Shown piece after piece: positions 1 through 9,095 of a stretch of 64,000 nt of DNA. Origin of the DNA: Marinobacter fonticola (GTDB lineage Bacteria > Pseudomonadota > Gammaproteobacteria > Pseudomonadales > Oleiphilaceae); the NCBI RefSeq assembly GCF_008122265.1, contig NZ_CP043042.1, positions 4,092,001-4,156,000 of the forward strand, given 5' to 3'. Below the pieces are notes generated by a model. That model saw only the letters and a program-made list of their open reading frames with translations. It ran no database searches and was not told the DNA's origin. The first letter of the stretch is position 1. Each line of letters begins with the position of its first letter. The position numbers and the translations under genes were made by a program.

Positions 1-2
1 TG

Positions 3-1508
3 GATGGCGGTACTTACGGCGACCAGAACCCCAGTGGCGAGGCTCTGGATTTCGCTCGCCGCAACGGTCAGGCCAACCTCGACCTGGGTGGCGAGCATGT
101 GCGTTACCGGCTGTCTGCAACACGGCAGGAAACCGACGGTATCGATCCCGAGCCGGAGACCTGGGCGCGCCCGGGCGATGCGATAGAACGCGCCCACGTG
201 ACCAACAGGCTGGAATGGCTACCGAGCGACGGGCACCGGATCTATGGCCAGGTGAACTATTTCCGCGAAGACGGCGTCTCCCGCTATTCGCTGGTCAATC
301 CGGGTCGCGCTCCGGCGAAAGCGGGCAAAGACGAACTCGCCGAACGCTGGCGCGGCGCCTTGGTCGGCCAACATGTCCCCACAAGCGGTCCCCAGTGGCA
401 CTGGAGCCTGCTGCACGAGAATCTCGAAAACAACACCCGCAAGTACACCGCCGCGAGAAGCTTCGACAACCGGGACGCCACCCATACGCTCTCGCAGGCC
501 TCCGGCTGGACCCAATTCGAACCGCTCGAAGACCACCAGTTGCAGTTGGGCACGGATCTTCGCCATACCCGTCTTGAACAATACAAGGACCGTGTTTCGG
601 AGTTGTCCGGGGAGGAAGACGCTTCCCAGAACAGTAAGGAGCTGTGGCTGCAGGATACCTGGTTTGCCAGCCCGCACTGGGAATGGGTAGGCGGCGTGCG
701 GTTCCAGCACGATTCCGACTTCGGCGACCACTTCGCACCCAAGGTCAATGCCCGCTACGACCTCTTCAGCGGCGACGCCGTCAATATATACCTGCGTGGC
801 GGCTGGGGAGCGGGCTATCGGGTGCCTAACCTGAAGGAACGTCACTATTTGTTCGATCACAGCCAGCTCGGCTATATCGTCAATGGCAACCCGGACCTTG
901 AGCCGGAAGAGTCTGACAGCTATCAGCTCGGTTGGGGTCTGACGTATCGGAATACCGCCTGGTTCGAGGTTAACGCTTTCCTCAACAACATCGACCGGTT
1001 GATCCAAACCGACGTGGACGAAGACGCCACCGCCGCGCGTGAAGACAACATTCAGGTCTTCCGTTACACCAACGTCGACCGTGCCCGCACCCAGGGTTTC
1101 GAGGTCACCGCCGGCTGGCAGTTCCGCCCGGGCTGGAAGCTCTCCGCCGGTTACACCTATCTCGACGCCGAGGACCGGGATACGGGGCAGCCACTCACCC
1201 GCCGCCCCGAGCATCAAGGCACGCTGTCCCTGGATGGCCTGACGCCGGTACCGGGCATGGCCTGGCTAGCGCGATTGCGTAGCCAGAGCGACGAGGTCGT
1301 CGACGCTAACAGCGGCCACGAATCTTCCGGCTTCACCACGATCGATCTCAAGCTTAACCAGGATCTGGGCGACAACCTGCGCCTGTTTACCGGGGTGAAC
1401 AACCTTACCGATGCCCAACGCAACTTCAATGACGCCAACGACTTCGGCCCGGTCTCCGGACGTTATATCTACGCCGGCGTGACCCTGGGCTTCGGCAACC
1501 CCCTGTAA
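3..1508 (+). CDS. hmuR: TonB-dependent haem/haemoglobin receptor, 5' truncated
   Basis: This is the C-terminal part (about 501 residues) of an outer-membrane receptor that imports haem with energy from TonB. The reading frame is open to the left window edge, so the signal peptide, TonB box and plug lie outside. The visible part is a beta-barrel with alternating aromatic strands. It contains a YRVPNLKE segment near 820-840 that resembles the FRAP region of haem receptors, followed by an NPDL motif near 890 (NPNL/NPDL is typical of haem receptors). The last strands end in a glycine-aromatic-rich tail, with no C-terminal Phe as the final residue. It heads the haem operon; hmuY starts 64 bases downstream. 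Family assignment is firm; haem specificity is inferred from the motifs and the neighbours. Confidence 0.9.
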   Translation, partial: DGGTYGDQNPSGEALDFARRNGQANLDLGGEHVRYRLSATRQETDGIDPEPETWARPGDAIERAHVTNRLEWLPSDGHRIYGQVNYFREDGVSRYSLVNPGRAPAKAGKDELAERWRGALVGQHVPTSGPQWHWSLLHENLENNTRKYTAARSFDNRDATHTLSQASGWTQFEPLEDHQLQLGTDLRHTRLEQYKDRVSELSGEEDASQNSKELWLQDTWFASPHWEWVGGVRFQHDSDFGDHFAPKVNARYDLFSGDAVNIYLRGGWGAGYRVPNLKERHYLFDHSQLGYIVNGNPDLEPEESDSYQLGWGLTYRNTAWFEVNAFLNNIDRLIQTDVDEDATAAREDNIQVFRYTNVDRARTQGFEVTAGWQFRPGWKLSAGYTYLDAEDRDTGQPLTRRPEHQGTLSLDGLTPVPGMAWLARLRSQSDEVVDANSGHESSGFTTIDLKLNQDLGDNLRLFTGVNNLTDAQRNFNDANDFGPVSGRYIYAGVTLGFGNPL

Positions 1509-1572
1509 CGCAACACATTAGCCAAAAACGACGCGCTTTTATAAACAACGCTCACTCAGAAGGAAAGACGCT

Positions 1573-2760
1573 ATGATTCAGGCACGTTCCATCCTCTCCC
1601 TGGCGGTTGCCGCTATCCTCCTTGCTGGCTGCGGAGGCGGCAGCAGCAATGACATCGGCGACGACAGCGGAGAGTCCGATCAAGGTGAGTCCAGTACCGT
1701 CGACGACCAGCAGGCCGGCGTCGCCACCAAACAGCTCGATGCCAGCGATTCAGCCACGCCCGTATTTTTGAACCTGGAAACCGGCCAAACGGTGGAGCTG
1801 ACCGCTGAAGAAGCCGCCACGTCGACCGCCTGGCACCTGGCGTTTCGGCGCAACAACATCCAGCTCAATAGCGGCGCTTCCGGTCCCGGCAATGTGGTCG
1901 GCGCCATCGGCGCCGGTCAGGCCGATTTCTACGACAGCAACGGCGAACCCAGTGCCAGCGTCTTCCTTAATGCGACCGCGGACAGCGAGCTCGAACACCT
2001 ACTCGCGGAAATGGCCGAACCTTCGAGCTGGACACGCGACGAGCTGATCAGTGGATTCGCCGAGGACTGGTACACCTACGACGCCAGGAACGGCAATATC
2101 ACGGCCAACTCAGAGGCTGGATGGCTGGTGCGTTCGGGTGAAGGCAACAGCTACGCCCGGATGCGAGTGACCTCGCTGGACTTCCCTACGCGCACAGGCG
2201 AAGGGATCAAGGCGTTCACCCTAGAGTTCGACGTGCAACCGGCCGGTGCGCTGACCTTTGCCGACAATGCCGCGCTATTTTCCGGCAGCATTCCAGCTAC
2301 CGGCGGCGAAAGCTGCTTCGACTTCGACGCCAACGCCAAGGTCGCTTGCGATGACGCGGCATGGGACATCACCATCGGCTTTGCCGGTCGCGACTTTTAC
2401 CTTCGCACCAACAGCGGCCCATCCGGAGAGGGCGAGGGGGGAGTTTTCGGTCCCCATATGCTGGCCGAACTGGCGAGTTACACCAACGGAACGACCTCCA
2501 ACGCCGACACCGATATCTCCCACCATTACACCGCCGACTCAACCGGGGGGATTTTCGTGATGCAATCCTGGTACGCCTACAGCCTCCAGGGCGCGCACAA
2601 ACTCTGGCCCAACTACCGCGTCTACCTGATCGACACCGACAGCACCAACGACACCTCGCCCGTATACGGCCTGCAGGTCATCGGTTACTACAACGACGCG
2701 GGCGCCAGCGGCTTCCCTAACGTCCGCTGGAAAACCGTCGAACTGACGGCGGCTGAATGA
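1573..2760 (+). CDS. hmuY: HmuY-family haem-binding lipoprotein
   Basis: This 395-residue protein begins with a lipoprotein signal peptide with lipobox LLAGC (Cys20), followed by a Gly/Ser/Asp-rich linker, so it is probably anchored in a membrane and may be surface exposed. From about residue 70 a HmuY-like domain is visible (TAWHLAFRRNNIQLNSG followed by GPGNV), the signature of haemophore-like proteins that pass haem to a partner TonB receptor. The start is supported by an AGAAGGAAAG ribosome site ending about 6 bases before ATG. Its position between the receptor and the haem-handling genes fits. At 395 residues it is longer than the Porphyromonas HmuY, suggesting an extra C-terminal region. 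Haem ligands were not identified from sequence. Confidence 0.85.
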   Translation: MIQARSILSLAVAAILLAGCGGGSSNDIGDDSGESDQGESSTVDDQQAGVATKQLDASDSATPVFLNLETGQTVELTAEEAATSTAWHLAFRRNNIQLNSGASGPGNVVGAIGAGQADFYDSNGEPSASVFLNATADSELEHLLAEMAEPSSWTRDELISGFAEDWYTYDARNGNITANSEAGWLVRSGEGNSYARMRVTSLDFPTRTGEGIKAFTLEFDVQPAGALTFADNAALFSGSIPATGGESCFDFDANAKVACDDAAWDITIGFAGRDFYLRTNSGPSGEGEGGVFGPHMLAELASYTNGTTSNADTDISHHYTADSTGGIFVMQSWYAYSLQGAHKLWPNYRVYLIDTDSTNDTSPVYGLQVIGYYNDAGASGFPNVRWKTVELTAAE

Positions 2761-2777
2761 TGACGGAGGTCGAAACC

Positions 2778-3872
2778 ATGCAAACTGAAGCAATCGCCCC
2801 ATCGTCTCTGGCCGACCGCTGGGCGGCACTACGCGCCGAAAATCCCGGTTTACGCATCCGCCAGGCAGCCCACGAACTGCAAGTGAGCGAACTAGAACTG
2901 TTACTGTGCCGCGAGCCCGAGACAGTGCAGCCATTGAAGCCGTCGTTTCCAGCCCTGCTGGAGGCCATGGACACGGTGGGCGAAGTGATGATCCTCGCCC
3001 GCAACGAATCCGTGGTGCACGAGGTGACAGGCCGCTTCAAGGAGTTCCGCACCTCCAGTTCCGGTGCCATGGGGCTTGCCCTCGGTCAAATCGACGTGCG
3101 GGTATTTTTTCGCAACTGGGCTCACGGTTTCCGCGTACAAGAACAGGTGCGTTCAGGTCAGCGGGAGAGCCTGCAGTTCTTCGACGCCCATGGCCAGGCG
3201 GTGCAGAAGATCTACCGCACGGATAACACCGACGCCACCGGCTGGCAGTCACTGCTTGACCGCTTCCTGAGCCAGAGCGACAAGACACCGGCCCTCGAGC
3301 CCCCGCGCCCGCCATTGCAACGTACTGACCGGCATACGGTGGATGTGAACGCGCTACGCCGGGACTGGGCGGCGCTCAAGGACACCCACCACTTCAACGC
3401 CCTACTCAAGCGCCACGCCACGGACCGGCTGACCGCCCTGGAACTGATCGGCGTGGAGTACGCGCAGCGACTGGACAAGGCCGCTGCAGAAAGTGCATCA
3501 GGCGTCCGCCCGTCCGTGCTTGAGCAACTGTTGCACCAAGTCAGCGCGAGCCGCTGCCCCATTATGGTTTTTGTCGGCAATCCCGGTATCGTGCAGATCT
3601 TTACCGGGCCGGTCTCGCGCGTCGTGCCCACCGGCCCTTGGATGAACATTCTAGACCCCGGTTTTAACCTGCATGCCAACGTTCGCTCGATTGACCAGTG
3701 GTGGCGCGTACGACGCCCAACGACCGATGGCGTGGTAACCTCTGTCGAGGGTTACGATGCCCAGGGCGAACTGGTGTTGACGCTGTTCGGCGAACGCAAG
3801 CCGGGGCAAGCCGAAGACGAGCGATGGCAACAGGAGGTTCAGACCTTGGAGAACGCGGCATTATGCGGTTGA
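2778..3872 (+). CDS. hmuS: haemin-degrading / haem-trafficking factor, HemS/ChuS family
   Basis: This cytoplasmic protein of about 364 residues has the two-repeat architecture of HemS/ChuS/HmuS, which accept haem after import and release or degrade it. Each half carries the family pattern: the first near VFFRNWAHGFRV, the second with FVGNPGIVQIFTGPV, GPWMNILDPGFNLHAN and QWWRVRRPTTDG. The ATG at 2778 has a GGAGG ribosome site 8 bases upstream. An alternative ATG at 2757 overlaps the hmuY stop codon and would add seven residues. The 3' end overlaps hmuT by 10 bases, pointing to translational coupling. Enzymatic degradation, as opposed to simple haem carriage, is not decided by the sequence. 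Confidence 0.88.
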   Translation: MQTEAIAPSSLADRWAALRAENPGLRIRQAAHELQVSELELLLCREPETVQPLKPSFPALLEAMDTVGEVMILARNESVVHEVTGRFKEFRTSSSGAMGLALGQIDVRVFFRNWAHGFRVQEQVRSGQRESLQFFDAHGQAVQKIYRTDNTDATGWQSLLDRFLSQSDKTPALEPPRPPLQRTDRHTVDVNALRRDWAALKDTHHFNALLKRHATDRLTALELIGVEYAQRLDKAAAESASGVRPSVLEQLLHQVSASRCPIMVFVGNPGIVQIFTGPVSRVVPTGPWMNILDPGFNLHANVRSIDQWWRVRRPTTDGVVTSVEGYDAQGELVLTLFGERKPGQAEDERWQQEVQTLENAALCG

Positions 3873-4726
3873 CGACCATCACAGGCGTGGCGCTGGCTTT
3901 ACTATTCACGCTTGCCGCTGCGGCAGCCGTAGCCGGGCCACGCATCGTCAGCGCCGATGGCGCCATTACTGAAACCATCGTCGCTCTGGATGCCGCCGAC
4001 CTGCTGGTGGGGGTGGATACCACTAGCCAGTATCCGCCGCAGATTATCGATAGTTTACCCAAGATCGGTTACCTGCGGGCGCTGCCGCTGGAAGGCGTGC
4101 TTTCGCTCAAGCCCAGCCGGCTGATCACCACTGAGGAAGCCGGTCCGGACGCCACTCTGGAGCGCCTCGCGGCTGCAGGCGTGGATGTGGTGGAGCTGCC
4201 GTTAGCGCGAGATGTGGAAGCCACTTTGAAGCGCATCCGGCGCGTGGGCGAACTGGTCGGACATCCAGCCGAAGCCAGACAGCTCACCACAACGATGGCG
4301 GCCGACATCGACAAGGTGAAAGCTTTCATGGCCGGCAAAACCGATGCGCGAGTGCTGATCCTACTTGCTGCAGGCGATCACGGTGTGATGCTCGCCGGCC
4401 AGGACACGGCGGCGGATGCCCTGCTCCAGGCACTCGGTCTGCGCAACGCGCTGGCAAATGTGAGTGGCTACAAACCCGCCAGCCGGGAAGCGCTGCTGGC
4501 GGCTAAACCCGACGCCATTGTCATAGCCGAAGCCCGGCCCGGTCAGTTCCGTCCCACCGACTGGCCCGCCCTGACACATTTAGATGCCTGGCAAAAAGGC
4601 CATCGGGTCACGGCCAATGCCATGCTCCTGCTGGGCTTTGGTCCGCGCTTGCCGGAAGCGATGCAGACCGTCGCTGCCATCCTCGTCAACACCGCCCCGG
4701 GAAACGATACCGCCCATGCACGCTGA
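3863..4726 (+). CDS. hmuT: periplasmic haem-binding protein of ABC transporter
   Basis: The product is a 287-residue solute-binding protein of the FecB/BtuF-like class III fold. It starts with a signal peptide (hydrophobic stretch after MRLTTITG, cleavage likely near AVAGP), followed by RIVSADGAITETIVAL, the usual first strand and helix of haem-binding HmuT proteins. The reading frame extends upstream inside hmuS, but ATG 3863 is chosen because the signal peptide begins there and a GGAG lies 12 bases before it. The last 11 bases overlap hmuU. It would carry haem across the periplasm to HmuUV. Confidence 0.87.
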   Translation: MRLTTITGVALALLFTLAAAAAVAGPRIVSADGAITETIVALDAADLLVGVDTTSQYPPQIIDSLPKIGYLRALPLEGVLSLKPSRLITTEEAGPDATLERLAAAGVDVVELPLARDVEATLKRIRRVGELVGHPAEARQLTTTMAADIDKVKAFMAGKTDARVLILLAAGDHGVMLAGQDTAADALLQALGLRNALANVSGYKPASREALLAAKPDAIVIAEARPGQFRPTDWPALTHLDAWQKGHRVTANAMLLLGFGPRLPEAMQTVAAILVNTAPGNDTAHAR

Positions 4727-5753
4727 GGATGTCAGGCGACTACCGGCGCCGGTGAGCTACGCCGTTTTGCTCATCATCCTGCTGGGAGCGGCCCTGCTGG
4801 CGCTTTCCAGCGGCGCCTACCCAGTCGCCATCGACGACCTGCTACGAATGTTCACCGGCAACACGCCGGACGATCCCACGGCGGAACTGGTGCTGTGGGA
4901 CATCCGCATTCCCAGGCTTCTGCTGGGCTTGCTGACCGGCGCGGTACTGGCCGTGTCGGGCGCCCTGCTTCAAGGCCTGTTCCGCAATCCGCTGGCCGAT
5001 CCCGGCCTGATCGGCGTTTCCAGCGGTGCGGCCCTGGCGGCGGTTGCCGTTATTGTCCTCGGCGGTAGCGGACTGGCGGGCTGGAGCGCCTTGGCCGGAC
5101 GCTGGGCGTTGCCGCTGGCGGCCTTTATCGGTGGCAGCGTGACCACGTTGTTGGCCTGGCGCATCGCGCGCCGGCAGGGGCAGACCAGCGTCGCGCTGTT
5201 GCTGCTTGCCGGTATCGCCATCAATGCCATCGCCGGAGCGGGTACCGGGCTGCTGACCTTCTATGCGGACGATAACGCCTTACGTTCACTGACGTTCTGG
5301 ACCATGGGCAGCCTCGCCCATGCCCGCTGGGAAGACCTGTGGCTGGCCGGCCCCTGGATGCTGGTTACTCTGATCGTCGCGCCGTTGCTGGCCCGACCGC
5401 TGGATGCCTTCCTGCTGGGCGAACCGGTGGCCGGCCATATGGGCTACTCCACCGACTGGGTCAAGCGTGGCGCCATCGTGCTGGCGGCGCTGGGCGTTGG
5501 CGCGGCGGTCGCGGTAACCGGATTGATCGGCTTTGTCGGGCTGGTCATCCCTCACCTTTTGCGACAGATTTTCGGCGCTGGGCATCGCCTTCTACTTCCC
5601 GCCTGCGCTTTGGGCGGCGGCGCGCTGCTGGTGCTGGCCGACTGCCTGGCCCGGGTTATCGTGGCACCGGCGGAACTGCCGATCGGTCTGATGATGGCAT
5701 TACTGGGTGGGCCGTTTTTCCTGATGCTGCTGATGCGCAATCGATTTGTCTGA
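4716..5753 (+). CDS. hmuU: haem ABC transporter permease (FecCD family)
   Basis: This 345-residue inner-membrane permease belongs to the FecCD family, with about ten hydrophobic segments. Typical family segments are visible: DIRIPRLLLGLLTGAVLAVSG near residue 65, GLFRNPLADPGLIGVSSGAALAA near residue 90 and GFVGLVIPHLLR near residue 270, the last being the contact helix for the ATPase. ATG 4716 overlaps the end of hmuT by 11 bases. It works as a dimer with HmuV. Confidence 0.92.
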   Translation: MHAEDVRRLPAPVSYAVLLIILLGAALLALSSGAYPVAIDDLLRMFTGNTPDDPTAELVLWDIRIPRLLLGLLTGAVLAVSGALLQGLFRNPLADPGLIGVSSGAALAAVAVIVLGGSGLAGWSALAGRWALPLAAFIGGSVTTLLAWRIARRQGQTSVALLLLAGIAINAIAGAGTGLLTFYADDNALRSLTFWTMGSLAHARWEDLWLAGPWMLVTLIVAPLLARPLDAFLLGEPVAGHMGYSTDWVKRGAIVLAALGVGAAVAVTGLIGFVGLVIPHLLRQIFGAGHRLLLPACALGGGALLVLADCLARVIVAPAELPIGLMMALLGGPFFLMLLMRNRFV

Positions 5754-5760
5754 GCCAACC

Positions 5761-6591
5761 ATGAATAAACTATCCGCTCGCCCAAACACGCAAACCGCCG
5801 AACCCATACTTCAGGTTGACCGGCTCGACATTCGCATTTCCGGCCGCCGCATCCTCGATAGCGTCCGCCTGCGACTATACTCCGGCGAACTGGTCGCCCT
5901 GCTCGGCCCCAACGGTGCCGGTAAGTCGACCCTGGTACGCGCCCTCGCCGGGGAAATCCATACGCCCGCCGAATGCATTCGATTCGCAGGCAAGGCACTC
6001 AGCCATTGGCGCCGCTCGGAGATCGCCCAACATCGGGCCGTCATGCCCCAGAAAGTCGATCTGCAATTCCCGATGACCGTCGAGGAAGTGGTGGCTTTGG
6101 GACGCCCGCGGGAAAAACCGCAGCAGCGTGCGCAGGTCGTGGGCACGCTGCTCGAACGGCTGGATATCGTTCATTTGAAATCCCGGCTGGTGCCGACCTT
6201 ATCCGGCGGCGAGCAGCAACGCGTGCAACTAGCGCGGGTGCTGGCTCAGATTTGGGATCAGCCCGATCCGCACTTGCTCCTATTGGACGAGTGCACGTCC
6301 GCCCTGGACCCGGCGCACCAGCAGCTGGTATTTAGTCAGCTGCGATATCGGGCTTCAGCGGGTTATGGCTTGCTGGTCGCCGTACACGACCTGAACCTGG
6401 CCGCTCAGTACGCCGACCGTCTGGTGCTGATGAAGGATGGCCGCATAGTCTCCGAGGGAGCGCCCAGCACCGTACTGACTCCGGAAAACCTGAAAGCCGT
6501 CTACGGCCTGTCCGCCAGAGTGACGATGCTGCCGGAGGGCTATCCGCTGGTGATCCCCACGCCCCATGTTCCCCAAGCGCCAGCAGGCTGA
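5761..6591 (+). CDS. hmuV: haem ABC transporter ATP-binding protein
   Basis: This 276-residue ATPase energises HmuU. A Walker A motif (GPNGAGKST) lies near residue 48, an ABC signature (LSGGEQQRVQLARVL) near 145 and a Walker B (LLLLDECTSALDP) near 170, followed by the H-loop (VHDLNLAAQYAD). The preferred start is ATG 5761, 7 bases after the hmuU stop; an in-frame TTG at 5746 is possible but not needed. This is the last gene of the haem operon: its stop is one base away from the stop of the convergent flavoprotein gene, leaving no room for a separate terminator. Confidence 0.93.
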   Translation: MNKLSARPNTQTAEPILQVDRLDIRISGRRILDSVRLRLYSGELVALLGPNGAGKSTLVRALAGEIHTPAECIRFAGKALSHWRRSEIAQHRAVMPQKVDLQFPMTVEEVVALGRPREKPQQRAQVVGTLLERLDIVHLKSRLVPTLSGGEQQRVQLARVLAQIWDQPDPHLLLLDECTSALDPAHQQLVFSQLRYRASAGYGLLVAVHDLNLAAQYADRLVLMKDGRIVSEGAPSTVLTPENLKAVYGLSARVTMLPEGYPLVIPTPHVPQAPAG

Positions 6592-6592
6592 G

Positions 6593-8047
6593 TCAAGCGC
6601 CGGGGCCGCACTCCAGGGCGCGGTCGATCATCTGCGGATCGATATTGAGCTTGTAATTGAGATCGCGCAAGGCGGTACGTACCCCCTCTTCGATCATCGG
6701 ATGATAGAAGGGCATATCCAGCATTTCGGTCACCGTCATGTGCTTTTGAGCCGCCCAGGCCAGCAGATGGCCAATATGCTCCGCCGCAGGCCCGAACATC
6801 TCGGCGCCGAGAAACAGGCCGCTGCCACGCTCGCCATAGACCTTTAACAGGCCGCGGTTTTTGCCGATGACCCGGCTACGTCCCTGGTCCTCGAACGACA
6901 CCTCGCCCACCCCGTAATACCCTTTGCAGCGCTCCTTCACCTGATCCAGAGTCAAACCCATGACGGCGATCTGAGGATCGGTGAAGACAACCGACAAGGG
7001 CGCGCGCCGCATGCCCGAGCGAATATCCGGGTAGCGCCCGGCGTTGTCACCGGCGATCCGGCCTTCGTCAGTGGCTTCATGCAAGAGCGGCACGTCCTTG
7101 TTGGCGTCGCCGGCGATAAAGATGTGGTCCTTACTGCAGCGCAGGGTGTAATGATCGAAAATGGGGGTGCCGCGCTCGTCCAGCTCGATCCCCGTGTTCT
7201 GGATGTCCAGATGATCCACGTTGGCGCGCCGGCCAGTGGCTGCCAGCAGATAATCGAAGTCTTCGCTCACCTCACTCGGCGATTTTCCCTTGGGTTTATC
7301 GGTGAACGTTACGCGAACACCTTTGTCGGTGCGCTCCACCCTATTGACTTGCGCCGAGGGATCCAGAGGGAATTCCTGATTGAAGGTCTCCAGGGCATAT
7401 TGGCGGATAGCGTCATCCCGAATGCCGCCAAGATTGCCACTGACACCGAACATGCGCACACGCACGCCCAGGCGACTCAGAGCCTGGCCCAGCTCCAGGC
7501 CGATGATGCCGGGCCCGAACACCGCCACCGAATCCGGCAGATTTTCGAGTTCAAATACACTGTCGTTGACGAGCAAGCGGTCGCCGGCCACCTGGAGGAA
7601 ATCGGGCACATTCGGCCGTGAGCCCGTGGCGATAACGATACGTCCGGCCTCGACTTCCAGTTTTTCATCCACCATCAGTCGATGATCGTCGATAAAGCGG
7701 GCCATGCCCTGCAGGCGATGCTCCGCCGGGAACCCGTCCACGGTTTCCAACACGCCTCCGACGAAGCGGTCGCGCTCACGACGAACACGGGCCATGACCG
7801 CCTTGCCATCGATGCTTACGTGCTCGGCATGAATACCGAACATATCGGCGCCGGCCACCTGATGAGCCACTTCGGCAGCGGCGATGAGCAGTTTACTGGG
7901 CATACAGCCGACGCGGGCGCAGGTGGTGCCATACCGCTCGCCCTCGATGACCACCAGGTTGTCCGTATGCTTGCGGGCCGCCTTGTACGCAACCATGCCG
8001 GCGGTCCCGGTGCCGATCACCGCCACATCAACCTTACGTCTTTCCAT
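6593..8047 (-). CDS. dihydrolipoyl dehydrogenase-like flavoprotein disulfide reductase
   Basis: This 484-residue class I pyridine nucleotide-disulfide oxidoreductase has an N-terminal FAD-binding GTGTAG motif, a redox-active pair CARVGC (Cys43/Cys48), a second NAD(P)H Rossmann motif near residue 180, an FAD motif [10 protein letters not shown] near 310 and a C-terminal dimerisation domain. The catalytic C-terminal His-Glu dyad is plausibly in [10 protein letters not shown]. It is annotated in relatives as dihydrolipoamide dehydrogenase, but it is not next to any 2-oxoacid dehydrogenase E1/E2 genes. A stand-alone reductase role is therefore possible and the true substrate is uncertain. Confidence 0.85.
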   Translation of the reverse strand: MERRKVDVAVIGTGTAGMVAYKAARKHTDNLVVIEGERYGTTCARVGCMPSKLLIAAAEVAHQVAGADMFGIHAEHVSIDGKAVMARVRRERDRFVGGVLETVDGFPAEHRLQGMARFIDDHRLMVDEKLEVEAGRIVIATGSRPNVPDFLQVAGDRLLVNDSVFELENLPDSVAVFGPGIIGLELGQALSRLGVRVRMFGVSGNLGGIRDDAIRQYALETFNQEFPLDPSAQVNRVERTDKGVRVTFTDKPKGKSPSEVSEDFDYLLAATGRRANVDHLDIQNTGIELDERGTPIFDHYTLRCSKDHIFIAGDANKDVPLLHEATDEGRIAGDNAGRYPDIRSGMRRAPLSVVFTDPQIAVMGLTLDQVKERCKGYYGVGEVSFEDQGRSRVIGKNRGLLKVYGERGSGLFLGAEMFGPAAEHIGHLLAWAAQKHMTVTEMLDMPFYHPMIEEGVRTALRDLNYKLNIDPQMIDRALECGPGA

Positions 8048-8055
8048 GCTGGCGT

Positions 8056-8280
8056 CCTCCTTAGTTAAGGCTTAAGGGGCCTCTGAATAACTCACATTAG
8101 GTGATTCCATACGCGCTTGCACGTGATCTGGAGCAGGGTCATGTTCATGCTCGCCGACAGCGTTTGCCGCGCTTATTTAGCGCAAGCATCAAGGCCTGCC
8201 CCAAACAGTTCCCCGTCTGTACCTTGACGCGCACCCTCGTTTTCCCGATGCTCGCCTTTTCAACCCGTCTGACGAGGCTG
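8056..8280. other. intergenic stretch with possible insertion-sequence remnant
   Basis: No convincing gene lies between the flavoprotein gene and the LysE-family gene. At about 8075-8091 the sequence GGGGCCTCTGAATAACT resembles the CCTCTGA(A/T) type end of small insertion sequences and of the element in front of trpG. On the minus strand an open frame running down to 8145 ends in a basic tail (NKRGKRCRRA), which could be a transposase C-terminus remnant, but no start or catalytic motif is visible. Confidence 0.2.
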
Positions 8281-8285
8281 ACACA

Positions 8286-8930
8286 ATGCTCCAGTATTGG
8301 CCGGAATTCCTCACCGTTGCTCTGATTCACTTTCTCGCCGTGGCCAGTCCGGGGCCGGATTTTGCGGTGGTGCTGCGTCAGGCGATTTGCCAGAGCCGAC
8401 GCAACGCCCTGCTGACCGCCACCGGCGTGGGCCTGGGCATCCTGGTGCACGTGACCTATTCCTTGTTGGGGATCGGCCTGCTCATCCAGCAATCGGTCAC
8501 CTTGTTCAATATTCTCAAGGTCATCGGCGCCCTTTACCTGACCTGGATTGCGATCCAGTGTCTACGCGCCAAGCCCGGTGGCCTTCAGGTGACGGCGGAT
8601 AAGGGTGCGGCACAGTCGCCGGGCAAGGCGTTCCGACTGGGGTTCTTGACCAACACCCTCAATCCCAAAGCCACGCTGTTCTTCGTGTCCCTGTTCTCGG
8701 TGGTCATCAGCCCCGGCACCCCGGTGGACGTACAAGCGTTCTACGGCCTCTACATGGCGGTGGCCACGGGCGCTTGGTTCGCTTTGGTGGCGCTCTTTTT
8801 CACCCTACCCCCAGTACGGCATGTTTTTGCCCGGTTTGGACACTGGCTAGACCGGCTGATGGGCGGCGCTCTGATGGTTCTTGCGGGACGTTTGCTGTTC
8901 TCCGTCGCTGGCTCGGATTCTACGCGTTAA
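8286..8930 (+). CDS. LysE/RhtB-family amino-acid exporter
   Basis: This 214-residue inner-membrane protein has six predicted hydrophobic segments. The family hallmark SPGPDFAVVLRQ near residue 21 and a second-half motif GFLTNTLNPKATLFFVSLF near residue 120 identify the LysE/RhtB translocators, which export amino acids such as homoserine, threonine or lysine. The substrate cannot be deduced. ATG 8286 follows a GAGG-containing ribosome site. The gene stands alone, divergent from the flavoprotein gene, and ends in TAA at 8928-8930. Confidence 0.9.
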   Translation: MLQYWPEFLTVALIHFLAVASPGPDFAVVLRQAICQSRRNALLTATGVGLGILVHVTYSLLGIGLLIQQSVTLFNILKVIGALYLTWIAIQCLRAKPGGLQVTADKGAAQSPGKAFRLGFLTNTLNPKATLFFVSLFSVVISPGTPVDVQAFYGLYMAVATGAWFALVALFFTLPPVRHVFARFGHWLDRLMGGALMVLAGRLLFSVAGSDSTR

Positions 8931-9095
8931 CACGCGTAACGGACGGGGACGGATTTGTCGGTCACAGGGCCGGGCCTTGGCCTGACCCTCTCGTCATGGA
9001 GAGTCAGGCATCGGAAGGGGCTCGGTTGCTGGATAATACAATGCAGCGGTCGGCGGAGACGGTGGGACGGTTTCGGGATGGGCGTGTGATTGCGC

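Noticed and set aside
1509..1572. Fur box before hmuY
   Set aside because: No stretch close to the 19-bp consensus was found; the main operon promoter may be upstream of the window.
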